This document shows positions 13,916 to 27,102 of a stretch of 64,000 bases of DNA, piece by piece; position 1 is the stretch's first letter; the number at the start of each line of letters is the position of its first letter. The notes below the pieces were generated by a model. That model did no database searches, had not been told where the DNA came from, and worked only from the letters and a program-made list of their open reading frames with translations. The stretch is from NCBI GenBank assembly GCA_935421135.1, contig OW285196.1:7141501-7205500 (forward strand). The letters run 5' to 3'. The translations under genes were made by a program, and so were the position numbers. This DNA comes from Bugulina stolonifera. Its lineage: Eukaryota; Bryozoa; Gymnolaemata; Cheilostomatida; Bugulidae.

Positions 13916-16900
13916 TTAGTAAGTACACTGTTTACTAGCATCCCACAGCTGGGTTATATTTGTTACTTTTTGAGGTTTCTCAGCTGCAAACCTGTCAAAT
14001 AAAATGGTCATAACTTAATTAAACTGTAAAACTGAGTTGAGTTAGCTTAAGTTCTACACCCTTAGGTTCATCGGTGAGTTGTGCTTCATTGGCTCTCCCG
14101 TATATATGTAGATAAACTTGGAACATGATCAAACGGTTGTTGTTAGGTTGGGATATCTGAAGATAGCGTAAACTTGCAATCGGTATCTTATGCTGTATGT
14201 AAAATCAGTCTATAATTATTATATACATGGTAGACTAGTTTTATGTTGATGTGGTTGCAAAGTTATGGCAACATAACAGGTTGCATAAGCTTAAAGTTAT
14301 GAGAATTCAAAGTATAACTAAGAAAACTCTGTTTTCTACATAGATATGGAAAACATGCACTTTATAGCATTACATGTAAACCTAATCATATTATTTTTTA
14401 CCTGCATATGGCACAGTTAGCATACTCCCAGCCTATTCTGTAGGATTTCCTCCATTGATGATAAGCATTATACAGTTTACTATTTTGATCTATAATATTT
14501 GCAATAATAATATTATAAACATGCCAACTACATGTACATATACCTTGTATGCAAAATATAATTTTACATGTTGCAGTTTTTTTTAAATAATTATTGCTTT
14601 GATCTGCACGACAAAAATACAACGAAAGTTAATATATGGCCAACATGCAATATTTCATTGACAATGTACTTGTACATGAACATGTAAGTGTAACACAACT
14701 GTTAGTAGAGGTACCACAACTCGAAAAGGGTTCTGCTGGAATACTTGTACATGTATGTCAAGAAGGGGTGCCATTAAGCATACAAGTATAATAGCTATGT
14801 TTTCGAGCAAGGTTACCTGCGGATAGTAAGCCTAGACTATTTCTACAATAACAGTAACTTTGAAATTATGACCCATGCCTATTACAGCACTGCTATTGGA
14901 AACAGGATAGCAACTACATGTCTAACCAAGTGCCACTTCAGATCACCAACACATTACAGTTCCTAATAGCGTCATTAGTACTACATGTACGTATATACAT
15001 TGTATGTTTATTATAAATATTCAGTCATTGAAATGTTTTATCAGAGTTGTATAAAAATGTTAAATTTGTGTTCAATGGCTTTCCAAAGATTTTTCCCTCA
15101 AGGATAGCTATAATAAACTGCACATCACCAGGTTTTGGCACGCTGAAGTAGCCATTCTTTCTATTAAGGGTGAAGAATTTTGAAATTTGTTTAATTTTTA
15201 GATAGTCCTGAGATATTCTCATATTTTCTGTTAACAACTTCCTGTTGTCTTACACCCAAATCAATGTATGCTGTGATATGGTCAAATACTATATAAATAT
15301 CAAACAATTTTTGGGCAGTGTTTCAAAAAAAGAAAAGCAACTCCAAAATTCTGCAGCATCTTCTGTGGAGGGAGTGTCTTGGAAAAGTATTGGTTGCAGT
15401 TTCACTTAAATTGATAGCACAGCTCAGTTAGATAGCTTTGGTAAAAGTAAAACACCTTGTAATTACCCAATATTGCTATTAAGAGATAGGAAATTATATG
15501 ATTATGTTACCTAATAGCTTGATATAGTCAGCCAGTTCTTTGGGTGAAGAAAAGTCATCAACATGTATGAAGGAATGGGGCGGAGCTACTCTTTCATAGA
15601 TCTCTCTAGCTCCTCCCAAAGCTATGGGTACCTACAGCAAACAAGACTATTCTAAGACTTTATATGAGAGCATGGAAGAACTGGTGTATAGATATAAATG
15701 TAAGATGCCTATGGCTTTGAGAATCCCAAACAAATCTTAAATTTTGTTAGCAAAGTAATTTAGAAATCTATTTACACGTAAGTCATATTATTTTGAGATC
15801 TGGTGTATAGTACAGTCATGTCGCAAGCACTTCATCTGGAAGGAAGAATTTTCTTGACCATTAAAATAAACTTAGCATATTTTTTCATTTGTTTGGGCAC
15901 CTTCTGATGAATGACTACATAGTACTGCATGATGAAGTGTGTCTACTCGCTATACTATCGCCTATTAGATCCAGTGTGCATTCAACATCTCACAAAGAAT
16001 ATTTATTCTTCGTGTTAACATGGCGACATGTAGACCAAAATTTGCATAGAATGTGTACAAAGATCCATATGCTATGTAATAATAATATAATTATTAGTAC
16101 AATGTATATGACTTTTTTGTACAAGTTACACACTGTGTATTATTGGGTTTACTGTGTACTTGCAGACCTGCATGTAAATATACGCTTTCAAGAAGTGAAT
16201 TATCATTATAGAATTAGTATAGATGTGATTAGTTGATTGGTACCATGTGTATAAGCTGATTTTTACAAGATGATTCATTGTTACCAATACATAGCCAACA
16301 TGAGTTGGAGTTGTCTTATCTCACTTTAGCATAAAAGTGTTTTGTGGTACATGTATATTTCTGTAGGAAAAATATCATTGCAAATAACAGTATAAAAGGT
16401 GAAGGTCGGATCTACATCGAAGTATTAATATGTTCTCTCACCATCCCATCATCTAGAGCCTTCCAGAACTTTTCTGTGATGTACTGTTCACATCTGTGGT
16501 TCTCAAAGGACAGGTAGAACTTATACTGAGATTTCATATTTCTAAGGCATCTGTAGTTTCTCTTACATGGATCTCCATGGGTCTTATTACATCCTCCAAA
16601 CATATCCACCTGTAAAAATAAACCAAGATTTGCTATTTATATAGTGGGCCATGTGTACTAACCGACATAAATGATATCAACTAGCCAAGCTACTTTAATT
16701 TTCAGAGCAGGTTGGTCAAGCAACAGCCCAAATGTGTCATTTAACTGCTGCACGGGCTACGTTATGTTGCTTTATACACTAGAAAAATAATTATAGCCTC
16801 AGTTTCATGATAAGATGTTGGGCCAGGTCATATGATAATCACATCTTGAGCAGGTATCAAGGTTCTGAGACTATGCTGGAGACTTCGAGATATTATCTTA

Positions 16901-19900
16901 AAAGCTACATGTAGACACAAAATCCTTGGACCTGAGATGGACCTCAGTTCAACGGAACATATTATATAGCACTCAAAGTTCAAGCACTGATCTAGGAATC
17001 ACCAATCATATTATGTTGGCATGAAGCCGCACACCGCTTCTAGTGTAATAATTATGTAGTAGCAAAAGTTGTAACGCAATAGAAACCTACAGGTGGTAAT
17101 TTGACTATCAAGTTCTAGCCATGTACACAGTGTGTAAAAGTGAGTAATACATACTGCTTTTGTAACTCACTGGGATGTGCTTCTGTAGCTCCTCTTTATA
17201 TTCCATCCTTTTTCTGGCATAGCAGTTGGACACAATCCACAATACTAGCTTACTTTTACCTGCAGCATAATCTACAACAGAGAAGTCAGTGACACATTCA
17301 CTTCCTTTTTTCATCCTGACCTTATGGCTATGACTATAACTATGACTATGACTATGACTATGACTGTGACTATGACTATGACTGTGACTATGATTGTGAC
17401 TATGACTATGACTATGACTGTGACTATGACTATGACTGTGACTATGACTGTGACTATGACTGTGACTATGACTATGACTACGGCTGTGACTGCAACTGGG
17501 ACTCGGACTGTGACTGTGATTGTGACAATAAATGGAAGTGTGGTTATAATTATGACTGTTAATAAATAAGCAACACATAGGCACTAACTTTCATTTCTAC
17601 TACTACATGTACATTGTATTAATACACTCATACAGTGTACATGTACATTAGACTACCAGATTACTAGACTACTCGTATGCAAAGTGGTTGTCAGAAAATA
17701 ACTGCTTGCTCTAGTCTTTATTACCTAGTATAGTGTGTTTGGAAATGATATAAGCTATAGGCTGTTGCAAAGTGTCTTGGGGTTATCTCCTGAATGGATT
17801 TGAAAGGGGCAGACAACCCCACAATTACAAATACTTCAATACTTCATAACAAACTACTAACCAGGGAGACTGCCATTCATAGGGTTAGGGAGCTCAGCTG
17901 TGTGTCCGTAAGGATAGAATATGTCAGCCTCTTTCTGAAATGTAATGGTGTAGTTAAACATGAGTTCAGCAAAGTTGAGACTCTTTCCACTGAGTCCAGC
18001 TGCCTGTGGTTCTCTTGCATAGAACATTCTAACCTGTTGATTGTTACCCCTGACAGCCGGCCACTCTCCCCAATCTCTAGAAAACAAGAAGTTTAGATAT
18101 TACTCAGAGGTCAATCTTAAAGACCTTGGCATTGGCATAGCAGCTGTGGTAATAGACCCACACATTGCCCTCTCCCATCTCTAACAATAGAAAGAGTGAG
18201 TGAATCTCATTGTATTCCCCTTGCCAAAGCTTACAAAATTTTCTATTACATCAACAAAGTAAACCAATAAATACTTCCTGAAAGAAGTTGTCCTCTCTCA
18301 ATTGGTTTTCTAGAGACTGAAAATGACAACTCCATATTATGATAAACAGCTTTTAATCTCAATCTCGAGATTCTTATAATGAATATGTTATTATTGTTAT
18401 TTTGAATATTATGCCTGTGAGTACACAACTCCTTGAAACGTTTCCAACTACTGTCCTTCCGTTAGTCCTCTTTACCTGTACAAGGTTATCTGTCTACATA
18501 TTCATGCCTACATATTCATGCATATGAAAGATATGCCTAATACTGTATTATGCATGAATTAATTTTAAAATCTATAAACGTGGTTATCTGCTAAACTTCA
18601 ATATGTTGCTCCCTCGATGTGCTAGATGTATAAAATTTTACTTTTTTCGTTTATAAAATACTTTAAATGCATGATAGGGTGGCCACAAGTAGTTTTACTT
18701 TGTTACTCAATGATGTAAATATTTCAAGGAATGAGGAGATTACTTGACCAAGAAAATATTTGCATTTATATCTCAACAAAAGCAAACAATAACATGTCAA
18801 GCATGCCACTTGTTTGTTCACCTACAAGGCTATCCCACTCTTAGAGGTGGGATTTATTCATACAAGATTGAATTGCCAAAAAATAATCTGGCAGTGTCAC
18901 ATTACATGTTAAAACTAATTAATTCAAGCCACATGTAGAAGATTAGAGTACAGTCTAACATCTAACACAAGGGGCAAAAGAAGCCAACTCTTTTTGCGCC
19001 AATTATATCACTACAGCTCATTAAAATTATGAACAAGATTAGTAACCCCTGTCGTACTTCGCCGTACAATATCGCATAATAAAACTTATTAGATAATACA
19101 AAAATGTAGTTTTATACTATTACTAATAATATTATGAAACAATAGTGCTACTTGTAGATTATAGTATATAATATTATAAAGTATTGTAATGGTAAAATGT
19201 AACTCAACTCAGTTTCCCGACTGCATGACATTTATTATATACTTACATGTACGTACATTGCATTACATGTGGTAGATTGTCACTTATATATTTATAATGT
19301 ACATTACTGAGCAAATTATTATGTTCTTTCTATACCCATGTAAAGAGGGCTGACCTCTCAGGTTTACCTGATATTGATTTTGTACACAAATTGGATGATT
19401 TTAACCATCTTTTGTTGTACCCGACCTATTTTGGGTCGGTCATCGGGCTTCCGGCCGCCATCTTGTTGTGCAGTCTCCAGAGGACACTACATTGTCTTTT
19501 TACAACACTACGTCGGCCTTTTTACCGGAACTTCCTCCGGAAGTTCTTATACTATATAAAGCACATTGTTTTTATGTTCATTGTATCAGTTGATACTTGG
19601 ATCTCAATAAAGACACTTCTATACTTATATACAGAGACTTTCTCTTCATAGATAGGTTGTTCCAGTTGTCAAGGTCTTCGACCTTGCCTCCCGAATTGCC
19701 TTCTAGGTCGGACCACTCCCTTTCTCAGTATAGCAAGCAAGCATTGACTCGGGACCATATGGGTCGTCTTGAGTAGTCGTTGGACTACTAGTACTTGTTG
19801 ATCTCTCACATAATGAGAAGTCCTAGCACCACTCATAGGTTCTTCATTTTGGACAAGGGGTCGTCGTAGGACGACATCACAACCCCCCACACACCATTAC

Positions 19901-22900
19901 AGTATAATATCTAAAATCTACAATTATTGCAACTTCTTGATAGTTTGATGCTGGCACAAAAGTACTTAGTAAGTAGGGTGGTTTATTCCCCTCCCCTTAC
20001 CTGAAGTATTCTAAAAATATCTTTTCACCTTCTTGTTTCTTTACAAATCTTGGAGCTTCAAACATCACCATATCGGCCACAGGATACAGCGATCTGTTGC
20101 TTGTAACCTGGCATTTTATTGGACAATGCGCAAAGTCTTGATCGGTAGTCTTGAACCACCAGTTGACAGCATCATGGAGTTTATGGTAGAGCAGAATCAG
20201 TGGTTTTTTCATAGAATCAGTTGGTGTAGAGTTAATGGCTGCATAGTCCTTCTCCTCTGCTGTATGAGGAAAAGAGAGATTACCAATGTAAATTTTGCAT
20301 TTTCCAGTTTTATTATTGTGTTAGTTTTGGCAATATAGGCTATGCAGCAAAAGAGAATAATGGTGTTCAATAGATAAACATTAGAGAATAGATAAGATTT
20401 AGTCATGAGAAATCATGAAAATTGATCATTATTGTGATGTTTTGAGTGCTATTGCATACGAGAGCCGAGGGCTACAAGTATGTGAAGGGCTTGGACGGTG
20501 GTAGAGGTCGACCAAGTGTACTTTCTGCTCATTACATAAAAGAGTGAACAGTTATGGGTGCTCTTTATAGTGTAGATTATATCAGACGTAGGCCGATGCC
20601 AAGACTCATTGGAGATCAGGACCGACGTACAAGGCTTAAAGTGTAAAATTTTTTTTATAGGAACGCATCAACATTACTTTTACAGGAACGCATCAACATT
20701 ACTTTTACAGGAACGCATCAACATTACTTTTACAGGAACGCATCAACATTACTTTTACAGGAACGCATCAACATTACTTTTACAGGAACACATCAACATT
20801 ACTTTTACAGGAACGCATCAAAATTACTTTTACAGGAACACATCAACGTTACTTTTACAGGAACGCATCAACATTACATGACTTTCACTATCAAACAGGA
20901 AGTCCGCTTATGTCTGGCTAAATTCAAAGAAGTAGCCATAGAGTTATTTCTATGGAAGTAGCACATCGATAAGATGTTTTTACAATAAATATTTTTTACC
21001 AACTCCTGTTCTCTGTGTGTAAACAAGCATTTAATAAATATCATAGTTATATCTACATTTCTGTTTAGAAGAGTGGTATTGAGCCAGTGTTGGAAGGCGC
21101 TTGCAGAAAATGTTTGAGCAGTTTAGACTTGTCTCCCTTGTTTTCCTGTCAATATTCAAAATGTTATGTATTTTTGAGTAAACAGTAGTACTTTGGATCT
21201 TCTAATATAAAAATGTTTGCCATACATATTGTCATCTAATTTTCATGTGTTAATGTGTAGGAGATATTAATATTAAAATACAAAATACTTTAGACACCCA
21301 TTAATGACCCTATTCAACCAAGTGAGTTAGCGACCTATCAACATTTCGAGCGAGGGCGGTCTGACTGACTGTAGTTAGTAAAGGAGCTATACCTTTCCTA
21401 AAACCACTAGTAGACTAGCTAATGTACTGAAAACTTTAGACACCCATTAATGACCCTATTCAATTGAGTAAGTTAGCGACCTATCGACCTATCAACGTTG
21501 CGAGCGAGCGAGGGCGGTCTGACTGGTTGCAGTTAGTAAGGGAGCAATACCTTTTCTAAAACAACTAGTAGACTAGCTAATGTACTGAAAATGCAACCGG
21601 AACGCGTTCCTGTAAGAATAGCTCTAATAAATTCTTACCAGAACGGCGTTCCGTGCGTTCCGGTACACTTCAAGCCCTGCCGACGTAGGTCATGTAGAGT
21701 TTATACTCCGAGGGAGTGCAAGAAAGAATGCTCAACCTTGAGAGCTTAAGTCCGACGCTAGGTTCATTAGAACCCGGGATCGGCCTAAGTCTAAGGGGTG
21801 GATAGAGATTCTCAGGTGGAGTTACCCGCCTAAAGAGTAAGCCTCTGTAGGTTGAGTTAGGAGATGTTGCTTTATTCAAGCGCAATCACCAACTGAATTA
21901 CAACACAAAATGCACTGCCTTATATACATAACAAACTTCCAGCCAAAAGAGCCCGACATGGTATCGGCTATCCGACATGGGGTCGGCTCCGGAACTGATG
22001 CAACAATATGTCTGGTTCCGCCCGGCTCGGCCACATAAAAGGTCGGCCTTTGCACAAAATGTGCTTACAATAAGGAGAAACATGTCGTATATAATTATGA
22101 GCTTAATCTATAAGGTCGGCCACGAAGTTACTATATAAAATGGCAAAAAGACTCGACTAATTCACAATCAAGCAAGAACAGGCAATTACTAAATAGGTAC
22201 ATAAATGTGGGACAAACCAAGTTGTAATAGAACGAAATCCCAAGGCTTGATTGCTAGTACATATATATATAAGACACGCAGTACATAAGATAATAATGAA
22301 TGCATGGATGAGATTATGTATAGTAATTCAATGTCAGCTATTATAATGTTCGTGTGGCTGGTCTAGGTGCCATAACCATGGAGGCTGTTTCACCACGTTA
22401 TTTTAAATTCATGGGAATACCCCTGTATCGCATTTATATTACAAATTGGTTCATTCTACATACATGGGCATGTCCATAATTAGTCGTGGGACATTCAGAA
22501 GATATATATGTGGATTTCTCCAAAAGTTTTCATGTTAAGGACACAAAATTTGCCCAAATACTTGATCAGAGCATGCTATTATATGTTATGAAGCCAATTT
22601 GCGTTTAACTCCAATTAGTTGGCAAAAAAATATGGCTATATGCGTCAGTCGTGGGACATCACACAAATGTAAAAATTCCACCCAACAATATACTGTTACA
22701 TTTTTCTCTGATTTGACTGCTTTAATTAGATTGATTTTTGTCTTATCAGAGAGTTAAGAGAATGCCTCATGTTATGAACTACTTTTCTAGTTGTGCTATC
22801 TTTATTAAGGTCCATGCTCATGATCTGGAATTGTTAGTCGCGGGACGTGTAAATGTTAGTCGTGGGACGTGTGTGAATAATCATTAGATTAACTTAAAGC

Positions 22901-25248
22901 GGGTGGTCTTCTTTAATCCAAACAAAGTTTTTATTAACATAAAGAAGTTAGAATATCCATAAACTGCTATACATAAACTATAGAAGAGCTTAAGAAGCTG
23001 TTATGCGATTCAATCTGCTGTAACATGTAAACGGTCAAACTTTGGTAAATGGCTAAATATGAACTAAGGTCTATGGAATAGTTCACATGTGCAGCTCTTC
23101 CAAGATGTCTTCTGCAGCCACTCTGGCTGTTCTTACAGGTGCTTCATAAAAACTGTGCCTCTTTGTTGGAAGTTTTGCAACTACAGAGATCTCTATTGCA
23201 CCCAAAGTAAGCGATGCAACGTGATGAATCTTTTGCAGAGCGGGTATAGATCGAACATTCTCCCACCTTTGGTTCAAGAAATCCCTGTTCCCATTTATCT
23301 TGGCTGTAGCTACATGGATGATCTTTGTGCTCTTGCTGTACTTGTGGGCTACGTTGTAAAAGTCTTCAGCATTTGAGACAATCTCTTTTCTTGATCTAAC
23401 AAGGCGCCACACCAGACGTTTTACCGATCCACCAATCCCATCTACCGCACCCTTTCCATGGGATGTCGCAAAATAGTTCCACTCTAAATGTTCAAAGTCG
23501 TGGATCACTTTGAAGTAGTTGAGGTTTGAGAGTAGAAATCTCTGTTCAAATTGCGATGCAGCACCATCTGAGAAAATGGACACCGAGTTGACATGTGGGC
23601 AACATTCCTTTAGATCAGTGAATAATGTGTCCATAAAAGCGTGTACAGCATACTTATCAGGCTGCAAATAATCGCTAGTGATGCAATATGATTGGTGAAA
23701 ATCTTTGGCCCAAATACAGCATGTGAATACAGTAACCTGTCTTTATGTGAAGTGTGCGGCTTGAATTTCATCCTGGAAAGCTGTCTGGTAATTTTCAGCA
23801 AAGTCGACTTGAATAACGCATTCTTTGTTGTTGAGATTTTGGCGCTTCTTTTCAAAATAACAAGCTTGCTGATTGTTGATTTAATAGATAAAGGGTCAAA
23901 CTTTTAGTTCTGATGTTCAATTATTTTTGAAATGATTACCTTTAGTGACCTTAACCTTGAGCTTTTGTGACTTTGCATCCCGCTGTTTCTGTTTTCTTTG
24001 ACGTTCATATTCTCTATAGCACTGTAGTTCGTCTTCTGACATGTCTTGCTTTCTCTTTGCTCTGGAAACCTTAAATTGTTCTGCCTTGGTTTGTTTGTAC
24101 AATTCATATTTTGCTGTATCTAGTTTTATTCTGTTTTTATAGTTTCTTTGTCGATCAGCTCCTGCTTTAGGTCTTGCCATGTTGACAACAGAACTACTTG
24201 TGAGCAACTAAGTGATCTGTTGTGTTATGCTCAATGTAATGATATGATGTTCTAGAATTGTCTTTAAACCATTGCATCATATTTGTAAAATGTCATAAAC
24301 ATGATATGATTCAACAGGAAGTATATTTTGTCCATGCTTAGAGCAATCATTAACAATCCTAGTAGACTCTAGGGGTGTCCCGCGACTGACATGTCCCACG
24401 ACTAACCGCACAATGTAAGAAATTTTCATGTCTGAGAAAAAATATTTCTAACCATCAATTGTTGCAAGTAGAACCAAGTAAAAACAGATTATTGTCTAAA
24501 TTGGTTTGGTAGTAAAAGCATTAGAAACTTTTTTGTACATATTTTGTTAGTCGTGGGACACTGAGTGAGCCTTGACCTATGAGGAGCGCACAGACCTCAT
24601 TATTTGCTTTGGTGATTGCAAGGTGGGGGAATCTCAAGAAGACATAGGTAGCTTTTGTTGTGATGCATGTATGAAAATGTATCATTTTACGAAGTCAAGC
24701 TATCACCCATTTAATAATCACCCAAATTACATGCATATTTTTACTTGTAAACTATCTAAGGTTTGACACACCACGGATGAAAATTGAGAGGATATAGAAT
24801 GTTTGGCTATGAAAATTTGGTAAATATAGGATATTGTTAGTACATTCAGAGCATTGTATTTGGATACAAATGAAAATATAGTTTTGCTGTATTTTTCATT
24901 TATTTATGGACATGCCCACATGTAAAATAGTTATAACTATCTATCTAATGAATTGGTTTAATGTAGGCTATTAACCTATTCTTTGCATGTTACTAGAGTT
25001 CATACATATACATACAGTCTATGACAGCAAATAGGCAAAGAAAGAGAATGGTGCATTCATTTTAGAAGAATCCTACTGGTGGGGGACGTGTGTCACTTAC
25101 TTGCTCTATACGAATAATGAACCTGGGTGTAATGATTGGAATGGATCTCATTTTTTGTCACCAAGCGAACGGGATCCAGTACCAGAAATAGAGCAGATAT
25201 AAGTGTTGCTAGCAACAGGATTATGATGATGCTGTTCCTTCTAGACAT
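13916..25248 (-). CDS. GT10 alpha-fucosyltransferase, copy A
   Basis: Eight minus-strand exons: 25248-25101, 20259-20001, 18076-17862, 17271-17171, 16609-16442, 15631-15511, 14489-14402 and 13991-13916 (1,176 nt, 391 residues); every junction has GT/AG sites and matching phase. Exon 1 gives a short cytoplasmic tail and one signal-anchor segment, as in Golgi type II glycosyltransferases. Exon 4 carries LVLWIVSNC. Exon 5 carries the GT10 signature [20 protein letters not shown], the donor (GDP-fucose) binding region. Exon 6 continues with [20 protein letters not shown] and FIHVDDF. Exons 7-8 give the cysteine-containing tail ending in KQCTY. The enzyme should transfer fucose from GDP-fucose to glycan chains in the Golgi; linkage and acceptor cannot be read from sequence. 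Intron 1 is about 4.8 kb and full of mobile DNA. Copy B is its tandem duplicate. Confidence 0.9.
17325..17520. repeat. TATGAC/TGTGAC hexamer microsatellite
   Basis: About 33 copies of a 6-bp unit, alternating TATGAC and TGTGAC, lie in intron 3 of fucosyltransferase copy A, about 50 bp upstream of exon 4 on the coding strand. Translation gives Ser-His or Thr-Met strings that are artefacts of the repeat. Confidence 0.9.
19405..19897 (+). mobile_element. LTR-like fragment, possible solo LTR
   Basis: A GC-richer island in AT-rich intergenic-style DNA has TGTTGTACCC near the left edge, a TATA-like ACTATATAAAG (about 19549), a poly(A)-signal-like CAATAAAGAC (about 19605) and ends near CCCCCCACACA. 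Promoter and poly(A) signals in this order within 500 bp suit a solo LTR. ACCAT occurs on both sides (19404-19408, 19893-19897), but the TG/CA ends do not line up with it, so the borders are tentative. It lies in intron 2 of fucosyltransferase copy A. Confidence 0.4.
20655..20877. repeat. 25-bp minisatellite, about nine copies
   Basis: The unit is roughly AGGAACGCATCAACATTAC plus TTTTAC. Nearly identical copies (CGC/CAC variants) lie near the left end of the hAT-like element. The open frame across it only reflects the absence of stops in three 25-bp units. Confidence 0.92.
21288..21595. repeat. Imperfect tandem duplication, about 140-160 bp
   Basis: Two adjacent blocks both begin near CTTTAGACACCCATTAATGA and end near AGCTAATGTACTGAAAA. 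The second copy has an extra CGACCTAT and GAGCGAGC. They lie inside the hAT-like element. Confidence 0.8.
21680..22082 (-). mobile_element. LTR-like fragment, broken by hAT insertion
   Basis: Read on the minus strand from 22082, the sequence starts TGTTTCTCC, has a TATA-like TATATAAGG followed by a poly(A)-signal-like GAATAAAGC, and runs GC-rich to the hAT insertion at 21679. It seems to resume left of the hAT element at 20621, toward about 20570. Promoter plus poly(A) signal suggests a solo LTR. No clear target duplication was found. Confidence 0.45.
23083..23890 (-). pseudogene. Decayed transposase-like gene, family unknown
   Basis: A minus-strand frame from about 23890 to 23083 is open except for one in-frame TAA at 23745-23743. 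Upstream of the stop is [16 protein letters not shown]; downstream are [15 protein letters not shown] and [19 protein letters not shown]. The two acidic motifs (VDFAENY, FSDGAA) look like the first acidic positions of a DDE-type nuclease fold. I recall similar [16 protein letters not shown] proteins as uncharacterised repeats in invertebrate genomes, but cannot name a superfamily. The preceding basic open frame (24207-23917) probably belongs to the same element. It lies in intron 1 of fucosyltransferase copy A. The stop suggests an inactive copy. Confidence 0.6.
23917..24207 (-). CDS. Basic N-terminal ORF of the same transposon
   Basis: This 96-residue frame is rich in Lys, Arg, Gln and Glu (for example [14 protein letters not shown]) and contains [14 protein letters not shown]. 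It lies directly upstream of the transposase-like frame on the same strand. Such charged helical N-termini are common in transposon proteins. It may be the first exon or the N-terminus of that protein; there is no independent evidence of function. Confidence 0.4.
   Translation of the reverse strand: MLTSSSVVNMARPKAGADRQRNYKNRIKLDTAKYELYKQTKAEQFKVSRAKRKQDMSEDELQCYREYERQRKQKQRDAKSQKLKVKVTKGNHFKNN
24572..24766 (+). other. Possible PHD-like zinc-finger remnant
   Basis: The plus-strand frame contains a cysteine/histidine series, C-x7-10 then [11 protein letters not shown] and a late FTC, similar to the C-C-C-C-H core of a PHD finger. It directly follows the last copy of the GTCGTGGGAC motif. It could be transposon- or host-derived. 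It is short and has no splice support. Confidence 0.25.
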
Positions 25249-27102
25249 TATATTCAAGAAACCAAGCCTGGTGTGCTTACACGGGTGACAACTACAATTT
25301 ACCTATCTTGTTTGCAATTTACTTTGCTCTAGAAAAGTCTTTCCTCTAGAATATAATACATATATTATACATGGTAATGTGGAACAACATTGGAGGCCAT
25401 AGTTTCTATAACCTTGAAATACATATATAACATAATATAATACAACGCAATAATATAAATTATTAATATAATAAAATATAACATAATATTACATAATATG
25501 ATATAAAAAATATAATATAATATAGTAATATAATATAAAAAAACACATACAACATAACAAAATATTATATTAATCTAATAAAATGTAATACAATTTAAGT
25601 TAATATGATATACATGTACATGTATGATTTGGTACAATAGGATACAATAGATCATATCAATATGAATGTAATTGATTAGCTACTGTAAATAATAAATATT
25701 CAATCAATGATAAGCCTTATAGGCCGTAGTTTATATAAAATACACATTCAGTTGCTTAAAACCCTCACCTTAACCCCTTCACCTTATAATGTGTGTCCAA
25801 GTGGAGACAGAAATACTAGTGACAAAGTAGAGTAGAGACTAAACTATTTATAATCCTCTGTCAGTCAATGTTTGTACAATAATATACCCCCATAGCCTTT
25901 ACATGATTCACATGAGCTACAATGTATATGGTGTGTCGTTGGTGCTAAGGCTAATATTACATTATACAGTGATAGGTGAGTTGTAGCTTATGTGCCAAAG
26001 TCAACAAAGGTTTTGACCAAAGCTGTCACACTTTACTTAGTATAATTATTCTATGGTTAACTTGGAGTGGGTATTGTATTGTCCAGTGAGTTTTGACTCA
26101 ATTGTTCCCAGATCATTGTTTTTACACCTCCTGTAAACAAATAGATTTTTATTGAAATTCTGTGAAATAATCTTTGATCAAACAGATGGTACTTACATAT
26201 GTATATTATTAAACATTAAACACCACCATGCAGTAATAAATATAGCTCTAGCTCTATCAGTAGTTCCGATAGTCTGTGGGCTCTACATCTCATACTTCCC
26301 ATAAATTGAGTAACTACTTTACTTCCTGTGCCACAGATAATATCAGCTTATATCATAGACTTCTCTCGAACTTAGTTTGGTTCGGCTACGTATTTTACAT
26401 CTCGCTGTACTATGAGACTATGAGGCAAAGTTGCCCTCTCTTTTTTGTCTTAAAGCAAGAGAGGATTACTCCTGTAGATAGCATTATAATAATATATTAT
26501 ACAGATCCTCAACTACTCACCTCTCTCTGGATTGAATGTCAATTAAAATGTTATCACCGTTACAATTACAATTGCAAATAATCGTAAGCAGAATTCATGT
26601 TCTTTTCATTTATGATCAGTAATTTGTTTGGGATGTATTTTATAGTTTAGAAACTACATTGTACATAAATATATATAGAGTAAATATTGATAAAACGAAA
26701 GGCATTGCCTATTTACATTTGATAAAGTGAGACAATGACAACTAAATACACACAAAGCTGACTGATCACCACACTCTACATAAAATAAAACATAATCTGT
26801 GACAGACAGTATCAACATTAGTAAAAGAAAGGCATGAGGGTCAAATTGGAAATGTCATTGCTGCAAAATGAACCATACCTGATAATATCTAGTAACAATT
26901 GAATTTAGTATTCTAAATTGAATAGGAAAATATACAGGGATTAACTTGCATATACATTGTAACATTTTAGATTAGAAACAAAGATGCATTTTACCAAAGT
27001 GAAAGTGCAGAGAAAACAATCAATACCATATTTTGCCACTGTAGTATAATTATCCAGTAACTGGGGAGTTATCTGCTCTCAGCACTCTACAGACTAAATC
27101 AG
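25249..27102. other. Gap between the two fucosyltransferase genes
   Basis: About 1.85 kb hold the 5' flank of copy A and the 3' flank of copy B. A very AT-rich stretch (about 25420-25620) is built of AATATAAT-like words. No exon is supported; the open frame at 26276-26581 has no splice sites or family match. Confidence 0.5.

Larger units (their letters stand above)
20630..21679. mobile_element. hAT-like non-autonomous element
   Basis: The left end CAAGGCTTAAAGTGTA and the right end TACACTTCAAGCCCTG are inverted copies with two mismatches. An exact 8-bp direct repeat CCGACGTA flanks them (20622-20629 and 21680-21687). Eight-base duplications and CA.GG-type ends indicate the hAT superfamily. 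Inside are a 25-bp minisatellite and a roughly 140-bp tandem duplication, but no transposase. The element interrupts an LTR-like sequence, so the insertions are nested. Confidence 0.82.
22480..24560. mobile_element. Transposon region marked by repeated GTCGTGGGAC
   Basis: A motif close to TTAGTCGTGGGACA occurs seven times around the transposase-like frame: plus orientation at 22480, 22646, 22833, 22856 and 24547, and inverted at 24376 and 24392. It is otherwise not seen in this window. Clustered copies left and right of a transposase gene are typical of subterminal binding sites. The exact ends and the target duplication were not found. Confidence 0.5.

Noticed and set aside
17108..17584. Frame with long Ser-His repeats
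   Set aside because: It is a hexamer microsatellite read through; only the part in exon 4 (17171-17271) is coding.
20655..20877. Possible CRISPR array
   Set aside because: The units are contiguous with no spacers; it is a minisatellite in an animal intron. The same applies to the other tandem arrays.
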